Shown here piece after piece: positions 23,688 through 33,079 of a stretch of 37,677 nucleotides of DNA. Source of the DNA: Pseudomonadota bacterium (GTDB lineage Bacteria; Pseudomonadota; Gammaproteobacteria; Pseudomonadales; Moraxellaceae); assembly GCA_021804355.1 (NCBI GenBank), contig JAJZHP010000011.1:1-37677 (forward strand). Reading direction: 5' to 3'. Each line of letters begins with the position of its first letter. Position 1 is the first letter of the stretch. Below the pieces are notes generated by a model, which did no database searches, had not been told where the DNA came from, and saw nothing but the letters and a program-made list of their open reading frames with translations. A program made the position numbers and the translations under genes.

Positions 23688-24664
23688 GGGATGCCATCTT
23701 GCGCCGTTGGTATGGCCAGCCTGGCTGGCTACGAATACTCTGGCCGCTGGAGTTGATTTTTATCGGTGTAGTCCGATGGCGACGGATGGCCTATGAGCGT
23801 GGCTGGATCAAAAGGATAAAATTGCCGGTGCCTGTCATTGTAGTAGGCAATCTTTCGGTGGGAGGCAATGGAAAAACCCCCTTGGTGTTGGCTCTGGCAG
23901 AACATCTGCAAGCTGCGGGTTGGCATCCAGGCATCATTAGCCGTGGTTATGGATCGGCAGTTCGGTCAGGTTACCATGAGGTAAAGCCAGAGGATGACCC
24001 GGTTAGGGTGGGTGATGAACCCCTGTTATTAGCTCGGCGCAGTGCTGTTCCGGTGTATATAGGGCCAGATCGTCCACAAGTGGCCAAAGCACTGTTGCAA
24101 GCGCATCCCCTAGTTAATGTGTTGATCAGCGATGATGGTTTACAGCATTACGCTCTGGATCGTGATCTGGATATCGTAGTGATGGATGCACAGCGTCGGT
24201 TAGGCAATGGCCATCTGTTGCCCGTAGGCCCCCTGCGCGAGCCGGGTTATCGTCTGCGTGAATTTTGTGTGATCTACCATGGTGATGAAGCGCCATTGCA
24301 TGAATTTCGCATGCAATTGCAATCGCTTGCACCGGTTTCCCTGGATGAACAATACCCCTGGTCAGCCAGGCTGAAAGTTGCCGCCTTCGCGGGAATCGGA
24401 AATCCACAGCGGTTTTTTGCCGGTTTGCGTGCTCAGGGTTATGACGTGGAAGAGCATGCGCGGCCTGACCATCACCGCTACAGCGCTGAGGATTTTGCGG
24501 GGTTGCAATTACCTGTGCTCATGACCGAAAAAGATGCGGTAAAATGTAAGGGATTAGCTCCAGCAGGGAGTGCGTTTGTGCCAGTGGTTGCCATGCTTCC
24601 TTTAGCCTTCTGGCATCATGTTGAGGAAGTTCTTAACGCAGGGGGTAAGCAGCATGCTCGATAA
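23684..24664 (+). CDS. lpxK: Tetraacyldisaccharide 4'-kinase LpxK
   Basis: A 326-residue membrane-associated kinase that phosphorylates the 4' position of the lipid A disaccharide precursor to form lipid IVA. The N-terminal hydrophobic stretch ([19 protein letters not shown]) anchors it. The P-loop [15 protein letters not shown], the SRGYGS motif, the [12 protein letters not shown] motif and [12 protein letters not shown] (base-sensing His) are all present. GTG start at 23684 overlaps the msbA stop (GTGA), with a G-rich ribosome site just upstream. It overlaps the Trm112-like gene by 11 bases. Confidence 0.95.
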   Translation: MRDAILRRWYGQPGWLRILWPLELIFIGVVRWRRMAYERGWIKRIKLPVPVIVVGNLSVGGNGKTPLVLALAEHLQAAGWHPGIISRGYGSAVRSGYHEVKPEDDPVRVGDEPLLLARRSAVPVYIGPDRPQVAKALLQAHPLVNVLISDDGLQHYALDRDLDIVVMDAQRRLGNGHLLPVGPLREPGYRLREFCVIYHGDEAPLHEFRMQLQSLAPVSLDEQYPWSARLKVAAFAGIGNPQRFFAGLRAQGYDVEEHARPDHHRYSAEDFAGLQLPVLMTEKDAVKCKGLAPAGSAFVPVVAMLPLAFWHHVEEVLNAGGKQHAR

Positions 24665-24851
24665 AAGATTATTGCCGATGTTGGCCTGTCCGGTATGTAA
24701 AAGCGGGCTAACTTATGATGCTCAACATCAGGAACTGATTTGCCAGGTTGATGGTTTGGCGTTTCCTGTACGCGATGGCATTCCCGTCATGCTGGAGTCT
24801 GAAGCACGCTATCTCAAACCTGAAGGTCAGGGGCATGACGAACATGCCTGA
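24654..24851 (+). CDS. ycaR: Trm112 family zinc-binding protein (YcaR-like)
   Basis: A 65-residue protein: [20 protein letters not shown] then [20 protein letters not shown]. The CPVC pair and third Cys are as in E. coli YcaR, also found between lpxK and kdsB. Trm112-type proteins are small zinc proteins that activate methyltransferases in eukaryotes; the bacterial role is not firmly established. ATG 24654 has a G-rich site upstream and gives the family's normal length. It overlaps lpxK upstream and kdsB downstream. Confidence 0.93.
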   Translation: MLDKRLLPMLACPVCKSGLTYDAQHQELICQVDGLAFPVRDGIPVMLESEARYLKPEGQGHDEHA

Positions 24852-25611
24852 ATTTCATGTGATCATTCCGGCGCGTTTTGGATCTAGCCGGTTGCCAGGT
24901 AAACCTCTGCGTGAAGTTGCAGGTCGTCCCATGATAGCGCATGTTTATGATCGAGCCTGTGAAAGCGGGGCCTCCCGGGTCATTATTGCCACCGACGATG
25001 AGCGCATCATGCAGGCTGCTCATGAGATAGGAGCCGAGGCGGTCATGACACGATCTGATCATGCCTCAGGGACCGACCGGGTTCATGAAGTTGTGACGTT
25101 AACAGGTTGGGGTGATGAGGTTTGTGTCGTCAATTTACAGGGCGATGAGCCTCTGTTACCCGCTGTCTTGATAGACCAAGTCGCCAATAATCTTGCCAGC
25201 CATGCTGACGTTGCGATGGCCACGCTGGCTGAGCCAATAACTGACTGGCCAGACCTGGACAATCCTCATGTCGTAAAAGTCGTCAGGGATGCCCGTGATT
25301 ACGCCCTGTATTTTAGCCGCGCTCCTATTCCTTGGGCTCGCGATAGCCGCGCTGCAGGGGCGTTACGATGGCCGACGGAAGGAGAGTTTCTTCGCCATAT
25401 TGGGCTTTATGCCTATCGCGTGGGGTTCCTGCATGAGTTCGTGCGTCGTTCACCTGCAGCTATTGAAAATCTGGAATGCCTTGAACAATTACGTGCTCTG
25501 CATGCAGGCGCGCCCATACACGTTGCCCTGGCAGCCTGCCCTTTACCGGCAGGGGTAGATACCGAGGAAGATCTTTTACGTGTTCGCAGGCTCATGGGTG
25601 AGCTGGTGTGA
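24835..25611 (+). CDS. kdsB: 3-deoxy-manno-octulosonate cytidylyltransferase KdsB
   Basis: A 258-residue cytoplasmic enzyme that makes CMP-Kdo from CTP and Kdo, the donor for lipid A Kdo transfer. The nucleotidyltransferase signature [19 protein letters not shown] and [12 protein letters not shown] (catalytic metal-binding Asp) are present, as are [12 protein letters not shown] and the C-terminal [15 protein letters not shown] 24835 is chosen (AAGG eight bases upstream); ATG 24844 is possible. The frame runs further upstream but that part overlaps the Trm112 gene. It overlaps the phosphatase gene by four bases. Confidence 0.95.
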   Translation: MTNMPEFHVIIPARFGSSRLPGKPLREVAGRPMIAHVYDRACESGASRVIIATDDERIMQAAHEIGAEAVMTRSDHASGTDRVHEVVTLTGWGDEVCVVNLQGDEPLLPAVLIDQVANNLASHADVAMATLAEPITDWPDLDNPHVVKVVRDARDYALYFSRAPIPWARDSRAAGALRWPTEGEFLRHIGLYAYRVGFLHEFVRRSPAAIENLECLEQLRALHAGAPIHVALAACPLPAGVDTEEDLLRVRRLMGELV

Positions 25612-26048
25612 CCAGGATACTGATGGTGTGTCTGGGTAATATTTGCCGATCACCTACTTTTGAAGTGGTTGCTCGCTCATGGGCGGGACACGTTTATCAG
25701 TTTGCCTCAGCCGCTATTTCTTCAGATCATCAAGGTGAGAGGGCGGATCAACGTAGTGTGTTGGCTGCTCAACAGCGCGGCTATGATTTGTCCGGGCATA
25801 GGGCGAGAGGTATCACAGAGGCTGATTTCCTGGCATTTGATATTATATTGGCTATGGATCGAGCCAATCTGAGTAGCTTGCGTGGCATGATGCCTGCGTC
25901 GGCATCGTGCCAGTTAGCCATGGTTATGGCCTATGCTGGGTTGGGTGATGTGCCTGTGCCTGATCCTTATTATGGTGAGCTAGCAGGCTTCTCTCGCGTT
26001 ATCGATATGGCTGAACAATTTGCCAGGGCACTGGTGCGTAGTGATTGA
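25608..26048 (+). CDS. Low-molecular-weight protein-tyrosine-phosphatase
   Basis: 146 residues. The catalytic P-loop VCLGNICRSP (C-x5-R, Cys8 and Arg14) lies at the N-terminus and the general-acid Asp in VPVPDPYYG near the C-terminus. These enzymes dephosphorylate tyrosine on proteins such as capsule-synthesis kinases or other small phosphoesters; no partner tyrosine kinase is in the window. GTG start at 25608 overlaps the kdsB stop (GTGA). The same kdsB-PTP-murB order is known in pseudomonads. Confidence 0.94.
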   Translation: MTRILMVCLGNICRSPTFEVVARSWAGHVYQFASAAISSDHQGERADQRSVLAAQQRGYDLSGHRARGITEADFLAFDIILAMDRANLSSLRGMMPASASCQLAMVMAYAGLGDVPVPDPYYGELAGFSRVIDMAEQFARALVRSD

Positions 26049-27036
26049 CCTAACACAGCACAATACCTTAGGCCTGCCTAGTCAAGCTGACACCTATGTT
26101 CGCGCCAAGGATCGCCTACAGCTTCAGGCATGGTTGCAACGCCACCAAGGCTATCCCCTGCTGGTTTTGGGGGGTGGCAGCAATGTGGTTCTGCCGGATT
26201 ATTGGCCCGGGGTAGTGATTGCTCCCGCTATGCAGGGTGTACAGTGTCTTGAAACGAGGTCAGAGCAGGTATTGATTGAGGTCGGAGCCGGTGAAGTCTG
26301 GAAGGACCTGGTGCTTTATACCCTGAAGCAGGGCTGGTATGGACTGGAAAACCTGGCAGATATTCCTGGCTGGGTGGGAGCTGCCCCCATTCAGAATATT
26401 GGAGCTTATGGTGTAGAACTTTCGTCTGTGCTGCATTCGGTGGTGGCCGTCAGTCGAAAGGATAGTCACGAGCAAGTTTTTAGCCGTGAGCAGTGCAGGT
26501 TGGGTTATCGAGAAAGCATCTTCAAGCAAGAGGAAGCTGAGCGCTGGGTGATTGTGGCTGTACGTATGCTTTTGCGCCGTCAGCCCTTGCTACATCTGGA
26601 TTACGGTGAAATCAGACAGGAACTGCTCAGGCAACAGGTAGAGCATCCCGATGCCTGGGCGGTTTCCCAAGCAGTGATTGCTTTACGGCGGCGTAAATTG
26701 CCAGACCCTGCGGTGTTAGGCAATGCAGGATCGTTTTTTAAGAACCCCTGGGTTGATGCGATGAAAGCCAGTGAGTTGCGTGACCATTTTTCTGGTCTGG
26801 TGGCCTACCCACAGGCAGGAGGGTATAAGCTGGCAGCAGGCTGGTTGATTGATTATGTGGGTTTGCGTGGTCAGGGTGATCAGCATGTAGGTTGCCATGT
26901 TGACCAGGCTCTGGTGCTCGTTAATCGGGGAGGGGCTAAGGCGGCTGATATATTGGCTTGGGCCCGCCATGTGCAGGCCCGGGTTCAGGATGTTTTTGGC
27001 ATTATGCTGGAGATAGAACCACGAGTTTACAGGTAG
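26041..27036 (+). CDS. murB: UDP-N-acetylenolpyruvoylglucosamine reductase MurB
   Basis: A 331-residue FAD/NADPH enzyme that completes UDP-MurNAc synthesis for peptidoglycan. It has LLVLGGGSNVVLPD (FAD pyrophosphate loop), GWVGAAPIQNIGAYGVEL, the catalytic Arg in GYRESIFKQ (Arg157), the proton-donating Ser231 in GNAGSFFKNP and a Glu near the C-terminus (LEIEPRV), as in type I MurB. GTG 26041 is chosen because the protein then begins MIDLTQHNTLGLPSQA, the family's usual N-terminus. It overlaps the phosphatase gene by eight bases. It is the last gene of the long operon and overlaps the convergent acyltransferase gene by ten bases. Confidence 0.95.
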   Translation: MIDLTQHNTLGLPSQADTYVRAKDRLQLQAWLQRHQGYPLLVLGGGSNVVLPDYWPGVVIAPAMQGVQCLETRSEQVLIEVGAGEVWKDLVLYTLKQGWYGLENLADIPGWVGAAPIQNIGAYGVELSSVLHSVVAVSRKDSHEQVFSREQCRLGYRESIFKQEEAERWVIVAVRMLLRRQPLLHLDYGEIRQELLRQQVEHPDAWAVSQAVIALRRRKLPDPAVLGNAGSFFKNPWVDAMKASELRDHFSGLVAYPQAGGYKLAAGWLIDYVGLRGQGDQHVGCHVDQALVLVNRGGAKAADILAWARHVQARVQDVFGIMLEIEPRVYR

Positions 27037-27989
27037 CGATGGCTGGCGGGATGTGGTTTTAGAAACTTAGGGGGGCGATCACGGTCGTAAACGTGTTGCA
27101 GGTGAGGGCTTTCTTTGAACCTTTTGTAGGCCCATTGATAATCGCTGGGTAGGATGCTGATAACATTTTCTACGGTACGGTTCATGCCGCGCACGGAGAT
27201 GGCGATGTCTTCGTTAAAGAAATCACGATCAGGTTCCTGAAAATATAAATCAAAGCCTTCACCGGGAGCACGACGCAAGGCAAACATGACGATCACCGCG
27301 CATCGGGTGCGTTGCCATAGTTTGGTGGCGAGTACCGTACTTAAGGTTTCAATACCAAAGAAATCTGCATAGACACCGCCTTGGGGTTGGGGCACATGAT
27401 CCGGTAAAATAGCAGCAAAACCATTACGTTTAAGAGCCTTGAGCAGGGCCCTGACACCTGTCTCATCTGTGGCGACCAACGTGGCATCAAGCCGGCTGCG
27501 TGCTCGACGAACAAAAGCATCCACGCCGGGTTCTTTGGCAGGTTTATACATGATGGTGGCATGAACAAATTGGTTGGTCCATGCGTTCATGAACTCCCAG
27601 TTTCCGAAATGAGGTAGCAGGGCAATGGTGCCTTTGCCTCCCTCCAGCGCGCGTTTAAAAATTTCTTCTCCATGCACCTGACGTATCATGCTGATGCTAT
27701 AGGCAGGTGGCATGCCCCAGCATTTGGCGAACTCCAGAAACGTCATGGCATTAGCTTGCAGGCTGGCGACAGCAGTCCGCTGCACCCAGGTTTCGGATTG
27801 CTCGGGAAAGCACAGTTCAAGGTTGCGTCGAGCCACGAAGACAGGGGTCAGGCCAGGCATAAAACGTGCCAGATAACCTACCCCTGCGCCAAGACGCTGC
27901 AGCCAAGCTAGGGGTAAACGGGCAAAAAATCGTAGTAGCCCCAGATAAAAGCGATCGCGCAGGGAGAGGGTAGGGGGAGTACGGTTCAT
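27027..27989 (-). CDS. Lipid A biosynthesis lauroyl/myristoyl acyltransferase family (LpxL/LpxM-like)
   Basis: A 320-residue inner-membrane acyltransferase of the HtrB/LpxL family that adds secondary acyl chains to Kdo-lipid A. It has an N-terminal hydrophobic anchor (FYLGLLRFFARLPLAWLQRL) and catalytic H-x4-E in PHFGNWE (His127, Glu132). Other family motifs are MYKPAKEPGVD, AILPDHVPQPQGGVYADFFG and DYQWAYKRFK. The acyl specificity cannot be told from sequence. It converges on murB and so lies next to the LPS gene cluster but in its own transcript. Confidence 0.93.
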   Translation of the reverse strand: MNRTPPTLSLRDRFYLGLLRFFARLPLAWLQRLGAGVGYLARFMPGLTPVFVARRNLELCFPEQSETWVQRTAVASLQANAMTFLEFAKCWGMPPAYSISMIRQVHGEEIFKRALEGGKGTIALLPHFGNWEFMNAWTNQFVHATIMYKPAKEPGVDAFVRRARSRLDATLVATDETGVRALLKALKRNGFAAILPDHVPQPQGGVYADFFGIETLSTVLATKLWQRTRCAVIVMFALRRAPGEGFDLYFQEPDRDFFNEDIAISVRGMNRTVENVISILPSDYQWAYKRFKESPHLQHVYDRDRPPKFLKPHPASHRYL

Positions 27990-28131
27990 GGAAACCTACA
28001 ATCGACATATATGACAGCCGTGAATCATAGGCAAATACAAATGTCTTATAAAGAAAAAACTATGCTTATCGATGGGTGAAATAACAACGACTGGCCGAAA
28101 GGAGGCAAGTCTATAGATACTCGATGGGGTT

Positions 28132-28205
28132 TGGAGGCTGGGGTCGGAATCGAACCGGCGTAGGCGGAGTTGCAGTCCGCAGCATAACCACTCTGCTACC
28201 CAGCC
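28132..28205 (-). tRNA. tRNA-Cys (GCA)
   Basis: On the minus strand the sequence folds as a full cloverleaf of 74 bases: acceptor stem GGCTGGG/CCCAGCC, anticodon stem GCGGA/TCCGC with loop CTGCAAC (anticodon GCA) and T-arm GCCGGTTCGATTCCGAC. The discriminator base is U, the cysteine identity base, and CCA is encoded (28134-28132). It stands alone, not in a tRNA cluster. Confidence 0.97.
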
Positions 28206-28601
28206 TTGGAGGTGCGCTTGCAGGGGCGCCATCTTATTCAGCTTGTAGACTTTCGTCAAGAGGCTTGCCGCTATCAAGAGGTCAGGGACTCGTTGAGAAA
28301 GCTAACCCTGAGTGGAAGCCTATGAGTTAACAAGAAACCCTGATAATTAAAGCTACAATTACTTCGGATCTACTTGTGAACACGGGAGATTTTCGCTACT
28401 TTCTGCCGTTGGGATAAGTAAAGTCCATAAAAATATGAGTGGCTGCTCCAGGGAAGGAGGGCAATATGCTGCAGCGATGGCTATGATGCTACGCGAGAGG
28501 AATGCAGCCTGACGGGGGCATGATTGATAACAGGAGGAGCGGGGCCGGGTTGAGATTGCTCAGCCTGCGGTGTTGTCGCCGATGGTTCCTGCACATAACT
28601 G
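28206..28601 (+). other. Leader region of the signalling operon
   Basis: Nearly 400 bases between the tRNA-Cys 5' end and the histidine kinase start. It contains a perfect Shine-Dalgarno AAGGAGG (28454-28460) followed by a six-codon frame (ATG 28466 to stop 28486). Another nine-codon frame (28483-28512) overlaps that stop. The kinase ATG at 28602 lacks any Shine-Dalgarno and is preceded in frame by a stop. The leader may therefore be regulatory. No near-consensus promoter was identified with confidence. Confidence 0.45.
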
Positions 28602-31600
28602 ATGAAATGGTTTCAGAATCTTTCGATCTGGTTCAAAGTGATGTCGATTGCCCTGATCGGGCTATCGGGCTTTTGCTTATACTTGGCGTTTACTTACTTG
28701 GCGAGCAGCGATATGCAGGTCCAGGTATCGGCAGGTCGTCGTTTGGACATGCCAGTGCTATGGGATGTTGCGGGCATCGATAAAAACCTGGCGAGCCTGG
28801 CTACTTTTTATGAGCAAGCCGGTCGTACACGTTCAGAAGCACCTTTGCTGCAAGCTGAAGTGCTTGAACATACCCTGGATGCCCAGATGGTTAAGTTGCT
28901 TGATTATGAGCCCAGGCTACAGGATCAAGTGCATGGGGTGATAGGTGAATTTCGTCGCTATGCCAGTTTTGCACGTGCCGGGGCGGAGACCATGGTCTAT
29001 GGTCGTTTGCCAGGAGTGCGTGAGATTGATCCCAATGTTGTTGAGCGGCAACGAATTCAGCTGTTATCAGATTTAACCAATATTCAGGTTCATGCCTTCG
29101 CTTTGCTGAAAGAACGCATGAATAGTGTGGAGCAGCAGAGCCGCATCGTCTGGGTAATCGGCGGTACCTTGGGTGGCTTGCTGGCTGTGTTACTGCTGGT
29201 GGTTTCAACCGTGATTATCAAGAGGTTGATCGTTAAGCCCCTGCATGCAGCGGCAGAAGCAGCTAACCGGATTGCCCTGGGTGATTTCAATGTGCGTCTG
29301 GAGGCGGGGTCTCGTGATGAGCTGGGTCGGTTATTACAGGCCTTGATTAAGATGCGAGATAGCCTGGCTCAACGTTTTGACGCTGATCGACGGGGAGAGT
29401 GGGTCAAGACTTGTGTGGCTGATTTGACCACGCATATACGAGGTGATCTTGATGAAGAAGCCATTGCAACGACGGTCCTGAATCATCTGGTCCCTGCGTT
29501 ACATGCGCAAGTGGGTTTACTCTATGTCTTTCAAAAAGACCGACTGAATCTGCTCGGCAGTCATGCTTTGGTACGACGTAAGAATTTGGCTAACAGCTTT
29601 AGATTGGGTGAGTCCCTGGTGGGTCAGGCTGCTCTGGAGCGTCAGCAGATCGTGATAGAGCATATGCCTGAAGACTATCTGGTCATCGCTTCGGGAATGG
29701 GGGAAAGCACGCCGCGTCAGGCGGTGGTCACGCCTATAGTGCATGAAGGTGAGTTACGTGGGGTGATTGAGATCGGATCATTATCGGCGTTCTCGGATGA
29801 TGATCTGGAAATTTTGCGTATGTCGGTGGAAAGCATCGCTATAGCGCTGAGTTCTGCCGCCGCCAGATCGGCTTTGAGCGAGGCACTGGAACAACAGCAG
29901 GCGCAAGCCCGACGTATGGAAGAACAGCAGGAACAGCTGCGCGAAGTCAATGATGATCTTGAGTCACAGGCTATACAATTAAGTGCTTCTGAGTCTAAGT
30001 TACAGCAGCAGCAGGAAGAGCTGCGTCGCGCCTACTCAGAGCTGGAAGAACAGGCTCAGGCTTTACGTGCATCCGAGGAGAGTCTACAGGCGCAACAAGA
30101 AGAGTTACGGGTTATCAATGAGGAGCTTGAGGAACAGGCTAAATTACTGGCTGAACAGAGAAATGAACTGCTACAGAAAAATGAGCAGCTTGAGCGTACT
30201 GGCGAGCTCATGGAGGAGAAGAATCGTCTGCTCGAGCAAAGTAGTCGTTACAAATCCGAATTTCTCAGCACCATGTCTCATGAACTGCGGACGCCACTCA
30301 ACAGCATTTTGATATTGTCAAATGCCTTGGCCGAGAACAAACAGGGAAATCTGGGAACCAAGCAGGTAGAGCATGCCCAGGTCATCCATTCTGCCGGTTC
30401 AGATTTACTTTCCTTGATCAATGACATTCTGGATATTGCCAAGGTTGAAGAGGGCAAGATGCAGTTGGTTATTGAGAAACTGCCTATTGTTGAAATGGCT
30501 GAGGATCAGCGCAGAAGTTTTTCCACCGTAGCTAATCATCGCGGGTTAACGTTTGATGTCAAAATTGATGCGGATGTTCCCAGCGCGATTTATACCGACC
30601 GTCAGCGTCTTGAACAGATATTACGTAATTTCTTTTCCAACGCCTTTAAATTTACCCATCACGGTGGTGTCACGTTACACATTCACCGCCCCGCCGAAGG
30701 GGTTACGTTCCGCCGTATGGAACTGGATCATGCGGCAGTCGTTGCGTTTTCTTGTGTCGATACGGGTATTGGGGTGCCCCTGGCCAAACAGGAACTTATT
30801 TTTGAGGCATTTCAGCAGGCGGATGGTACGACCAGCCGCAAATATGGTGGAACAGGGCTGGGGCTGACCATTTCACGGGAACTGAGTCATTTGCTGGGTG
30901 GAGAGGTCCAGTTACGCAGCGATGGCGAGGCATCAGGATCAACATTTACGCTCTATCTTCCTATAGGTCAGGAGGCAGTGCTAACTCCTGAAGCAGCCGC
31001 TGAAACTCATGAGGAGCAGCCGGATCGTAGTAGCCCAACGTTTTCCAAACGCTTGCAAGAGGAGCGAACCTTGCTGGTTGTGGATGACGACGCTGGGTTT
31101 GCCAATGTGGTGGCTGATCTTGCCCGCGAGTATCGGTTTAAGGCCCTGGTCGCTCATGATGGAGAGACCGGTGTGGTGATGGCGCGTGAATTTCAACCGG
31201 ATGCCATTATTCTAGATTTGGGGCTGCCTGGTATCGATGGGTTGGAAGTCATGCGACAGCTTAAGGCTGATCCAGTCACCCAGGCGATACCTGTTCACTT
31301 TTTCTCCGGACGCGATGAAAAAGAAAAGGCTTTAGGTTTAGGTGCTCAGGATTATTTATTAAAACCAGTCAATCTGCAGCAGATACAGACTACTTTTGAA
31401 AAGCTACAGTCCAGCACTTCCCGCCCGTTCCGTCGCTTACTGGTGGTGGAAGACAGCAGTATTCAACATGACGCTATTGTTGAATTATTTGCAGAGCATC
31501 AGGTGGAGGTAAGTATCTGTGGTAGCGGGGGCGCAGCTCAGGAACGATTGGCTAAGGAAAGTTTCGACTGCATGATTCTTGACTTGTCCTTGCCTGACAT

Positions 31601-32231
31601 GGATGGTTTTTCCTTGCTAGAGACCTTGCATAGCGATGATAAGCTCAAGGATCTCCCCATTATTGTCTATACCGGTCGCGATTTATCCCGTGATGAAGAG
31701 GCCCGATTGCGTAAGCATGCGGACAGAATCATCTTAAAGACGGAGCGTTCAGCAGAAAGGTTGCTCAGTGAAGTCTCCCTCTTTTTGCATTGGGTCGACA
31801 GCCAGGGGGCGACTCGTCTGCAGAATCAGGCCAGCCAGCACCGTGATGATGTATTTAGTGGGCGGCGTATTCTGGTGGTCGATGATGATATGCGTAATAT
31901 CTATGCACTATCGGCAAGTTTAGAGGAGTGGGGGTGCGATATTACGGTGGCGAATAACGGTCGTGAAGCGATCAGGGCCTTGCAGGAAGCTCAGTTTGAT
32001 CTGGTCCTGATGGATATCATGATGCCTGAAATGGACGGTTATGAAGCTATGCGCCGCATACGTGAGATGGAGCATCTGAAACATCTGCCCATACTTGCGC
32101 TTACGGCCAAAGCGATGAAGGAAGATCGGAGCAAATGCCTGGAAGCGGGTGCTAATGATTACATCTCCAAACCCATTAGCCTGGATAAGCTGCAATCACT
32201 GATGCGCGTCTGGTTGCATCCGGGACAATAA
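28602..32231 (+). CDS. Hybrid sensor histidine kinase (HAMP-GAF-coiled coil-HisKA-HATPase-REC-REC-REC)
   Basis: 1209 residues. Membrane segments at about 13-33 and 183-207 flank a ~150-residue periplasmic helical sensor. A HAMP domain follows (~207-262), then a GAF domain (~275-420), a long coiled coil (~421-555) with 28-residue repeats, and HisKA with His560 in MSHELRTPLNS. The HATPase (N676/N680, VDTGIGVP, GGTGLGLTI) precedes three receivers with phospho-acceptors Asp872, Asp994 and Asp1138. Each receiver keeps its acidic pair and Lys. Phosphate could pass from His560 to its own receivers or to the two downstream receiver proteins. The ATG has no Shine-Dalgarno; an in-frame stop lies just upstream. 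It is the first of five tightly spaced genes with cheR, cheB and a PilZ effector. Confidence 0.93.
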   Translation: MKWFQNLSIWFKVMSIALIGLSGFCLYLAFTYLASSDMQVQVSAGRRLDMPVLWDVAGIDKNLASLATFYEQAGRTRSEAPLLQAEVLEHTLDAQMVKLLDYEPRLQDQVHGVIGEFRRYASFARAGAETMVYGRLPGVREIDPNVVERQRIQLLSDLTNIQVHAFALLKERMNSVEQQSRIVWVIGGTLGGLLAVLLLVVSTVIIKRLIVKPLHAAAEAANRIALGDFNVRLEAGSRDELGRLLQALIKMRDSLAQRFDADRRGEWVKTCVADLTTHIRGDLDEEAIATTVLNHLVPALHAQVGLLYVFQKDRLNLLGSHALVRRKNLANSFRLGESLVGQAALERQQIVIEHMPEDYLVIASGMGESTPRQAVVTPIVHEGELRGVIEIGSLSAFSDDDLEILRMSVESIAIALSSAAARSALSEALEQQQAQARRMEEQQEQLREVNDDLESQAIQLSASESKLQQQQEELRRAYSELEEQAQALRASEESLQAQQEELRVINEELEEQAKLLAEQRNELLQKNEQLERTGELMEEKNRLLEQSSRYKSEFLSTMSHELRTPLNSILILSNALAENKQGNLGTKQVEHAQVIHSAGSDLLSLINDILDIAKVEEGKMQLVIEKLPIVEMAEDQRRSFSTVANHRGLTFDVKIDADVPSAIYTDRQRLEQILRNFFSNAFKFTHHGGVTLHIHRPAEGVTFRRMELDHAAVVAFSCVDTGIGVPLAKQELIFEAFQQADGTTSRKYGGTGLGLTISRELSHLLGGEVQLRSDGEASGSTFTLYLPIGQEAVLTPEAAAETHEEQPDRSSPTFSKRLQEERTLLVVDDDAGFANVVADLAREYRFKALVAHDGETGVVMAREFQPDAIILDLGLPGIDGLEVMRQLKADPVTQAIPVHFFSGRDEKEKALGLGAQDYLLKPVNLQQIQTTFEKLQSSTSRPFRRLLVVEDSSIQHDAIVELFAEHQVEVSICGSGGAAQERLAKESFDCMILDLSLPDMDGFSLLETLHSDDKLKDLPIIVYTGRDLSRDEEARLRKHADRIILKTERSAERLLSEVSLFLHWVDSQGATRLQNQASQHRDDVFSGRRILVVDDDMRNIYALSASLEEWGCDITVANNGREAIRALQEAQFDLVLMDIMMPEMDGYEAMRRIREMEHLKHLPILALTAKAMKEDRSKCLEAGANDYISKPISLDKLQSLMRVWLHPGQ

Positions 32232-32235
32232 ATCC

Positions 32236-33069
32236 ATGAATGAATCGTCAACGCCAAGTATTGAGGATATTGAGTATAAATTGTTGCTTGAAGCGATTTT
32301 TCAGGCCTATGGTTATGATTTTCGCGCCTATACTCAGGCATCGCTGCGTCGCCGTATTCAGCATCATATGACGATGAATACTGTCGATAAGGTGTCAACT
32401 TTGCAAGGCAGAATTTTGCATGATCGACGGGCGTTTGCCAGTCTGCTGAGCGATTTGACCATCAATGTGACGGAGATGTTTCGCGATCCGGATTTCTATC
32501 GAACTTTTCGCGAGAAGGTCGTGCCTGTCCTGCGTACACATCCTTTTTTAAAAATATGGCATGCAGGTTGCGCTACCGGCGAAGAAATTTACTCGATGGC
32601 CATTTTGTTGACGGAAGAAGGCTTGTACGACCGCGCCCATATTTATGCGACAGATATTGATCATCAGGTCTTGGAAAAGGCCAGACGAGGCATATTTCCG
32701 GCTTCTTCCCTGAAAAAATATACGCAGAATTATCAGCGCTCTGGTGGTAAGTCTGACTTTTCGGATTATTACACCGCTCGATATGACAACGTCATCATGG
32801 ATTCAGGTCTCAAGAAAAACCTGGTTTTTGCCGATCATGATCTTGCAACGGATCAGGTATTCGGTGAAATGCAGGTGATTTTATGCAGAAACGTGCTCAT
32901 TTATTTTAATAAGAACTTGCAGCAGCGAGTATTTCAGCTTTTTCATGACAGCCTGGATATTGGTGGCACCCTCTGTTTGGGTACGAAAGAGAGTTTACGA
33001 TTCGCTAGCTGTGAAGGTGGTTTTGAACCCTTGGATGCGCAACAGCGTATCTACCGTAAGCGTCATTGA
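32236..33069 (+). CDS. cheR: CheR-type protein-glutamate methyltransferase
   Basis: A 277-residue SAM-dependent methyltransferase of the CheR family. It has the helical N-terminal domain (DFRAYTQASLRRRIQHHM ... TINVTEMFRDPDFY) and the SAM-binding motif IWHAGCATGEEIYSMAILL. It also has the IYATDID acidic motif and the ILCRNVLIYFN motif followed by FHDSLDIGGTLCLGTKESL. CheR normally methylates glutamates of chemoreceptors. It has no TPR or pentapeptide-binding extension. It starts four bases after the hybrid kinase stop, and no chemoreceptor, cheA or cheW is present, so the substrate may be the kinase itself or a receptor elsewhere. Confidence 0.93.
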   Translation: MNESSTPSIEDIEYKLLLEAIFQAYGYDFRAYTQASLRRRIQHHMTMNTVDKVSTLQGRILHDRRAFASLLSDLTINVTEMFRDPDFYRTFREKVVPVLRTHPFLKIWHAGCATGEEIYSMAILLTEEGLYDRAHIYATDIDHQVLEKARRGIFPASSLKKYTQNYQRSGGKSDFSDYYTARYDNVIMDSGLKKNLVFADHDLATDQVFGEMQVILCRNVLIYFNKNLQQRVFQLFHDSLDIGGTLCLGTKESLRFASCEGGFEPLDAQQRIYRKRH

Positions 33070-33079
33070 GTCAAATGTT

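Noticed and set aside
28502-28783. 93-codon frame overlapping the histidine kinase start
   Set aside because: It is out of phase with the kinase, whose membrane segment and sensor domain are well supported. The protein has no recognisable features.
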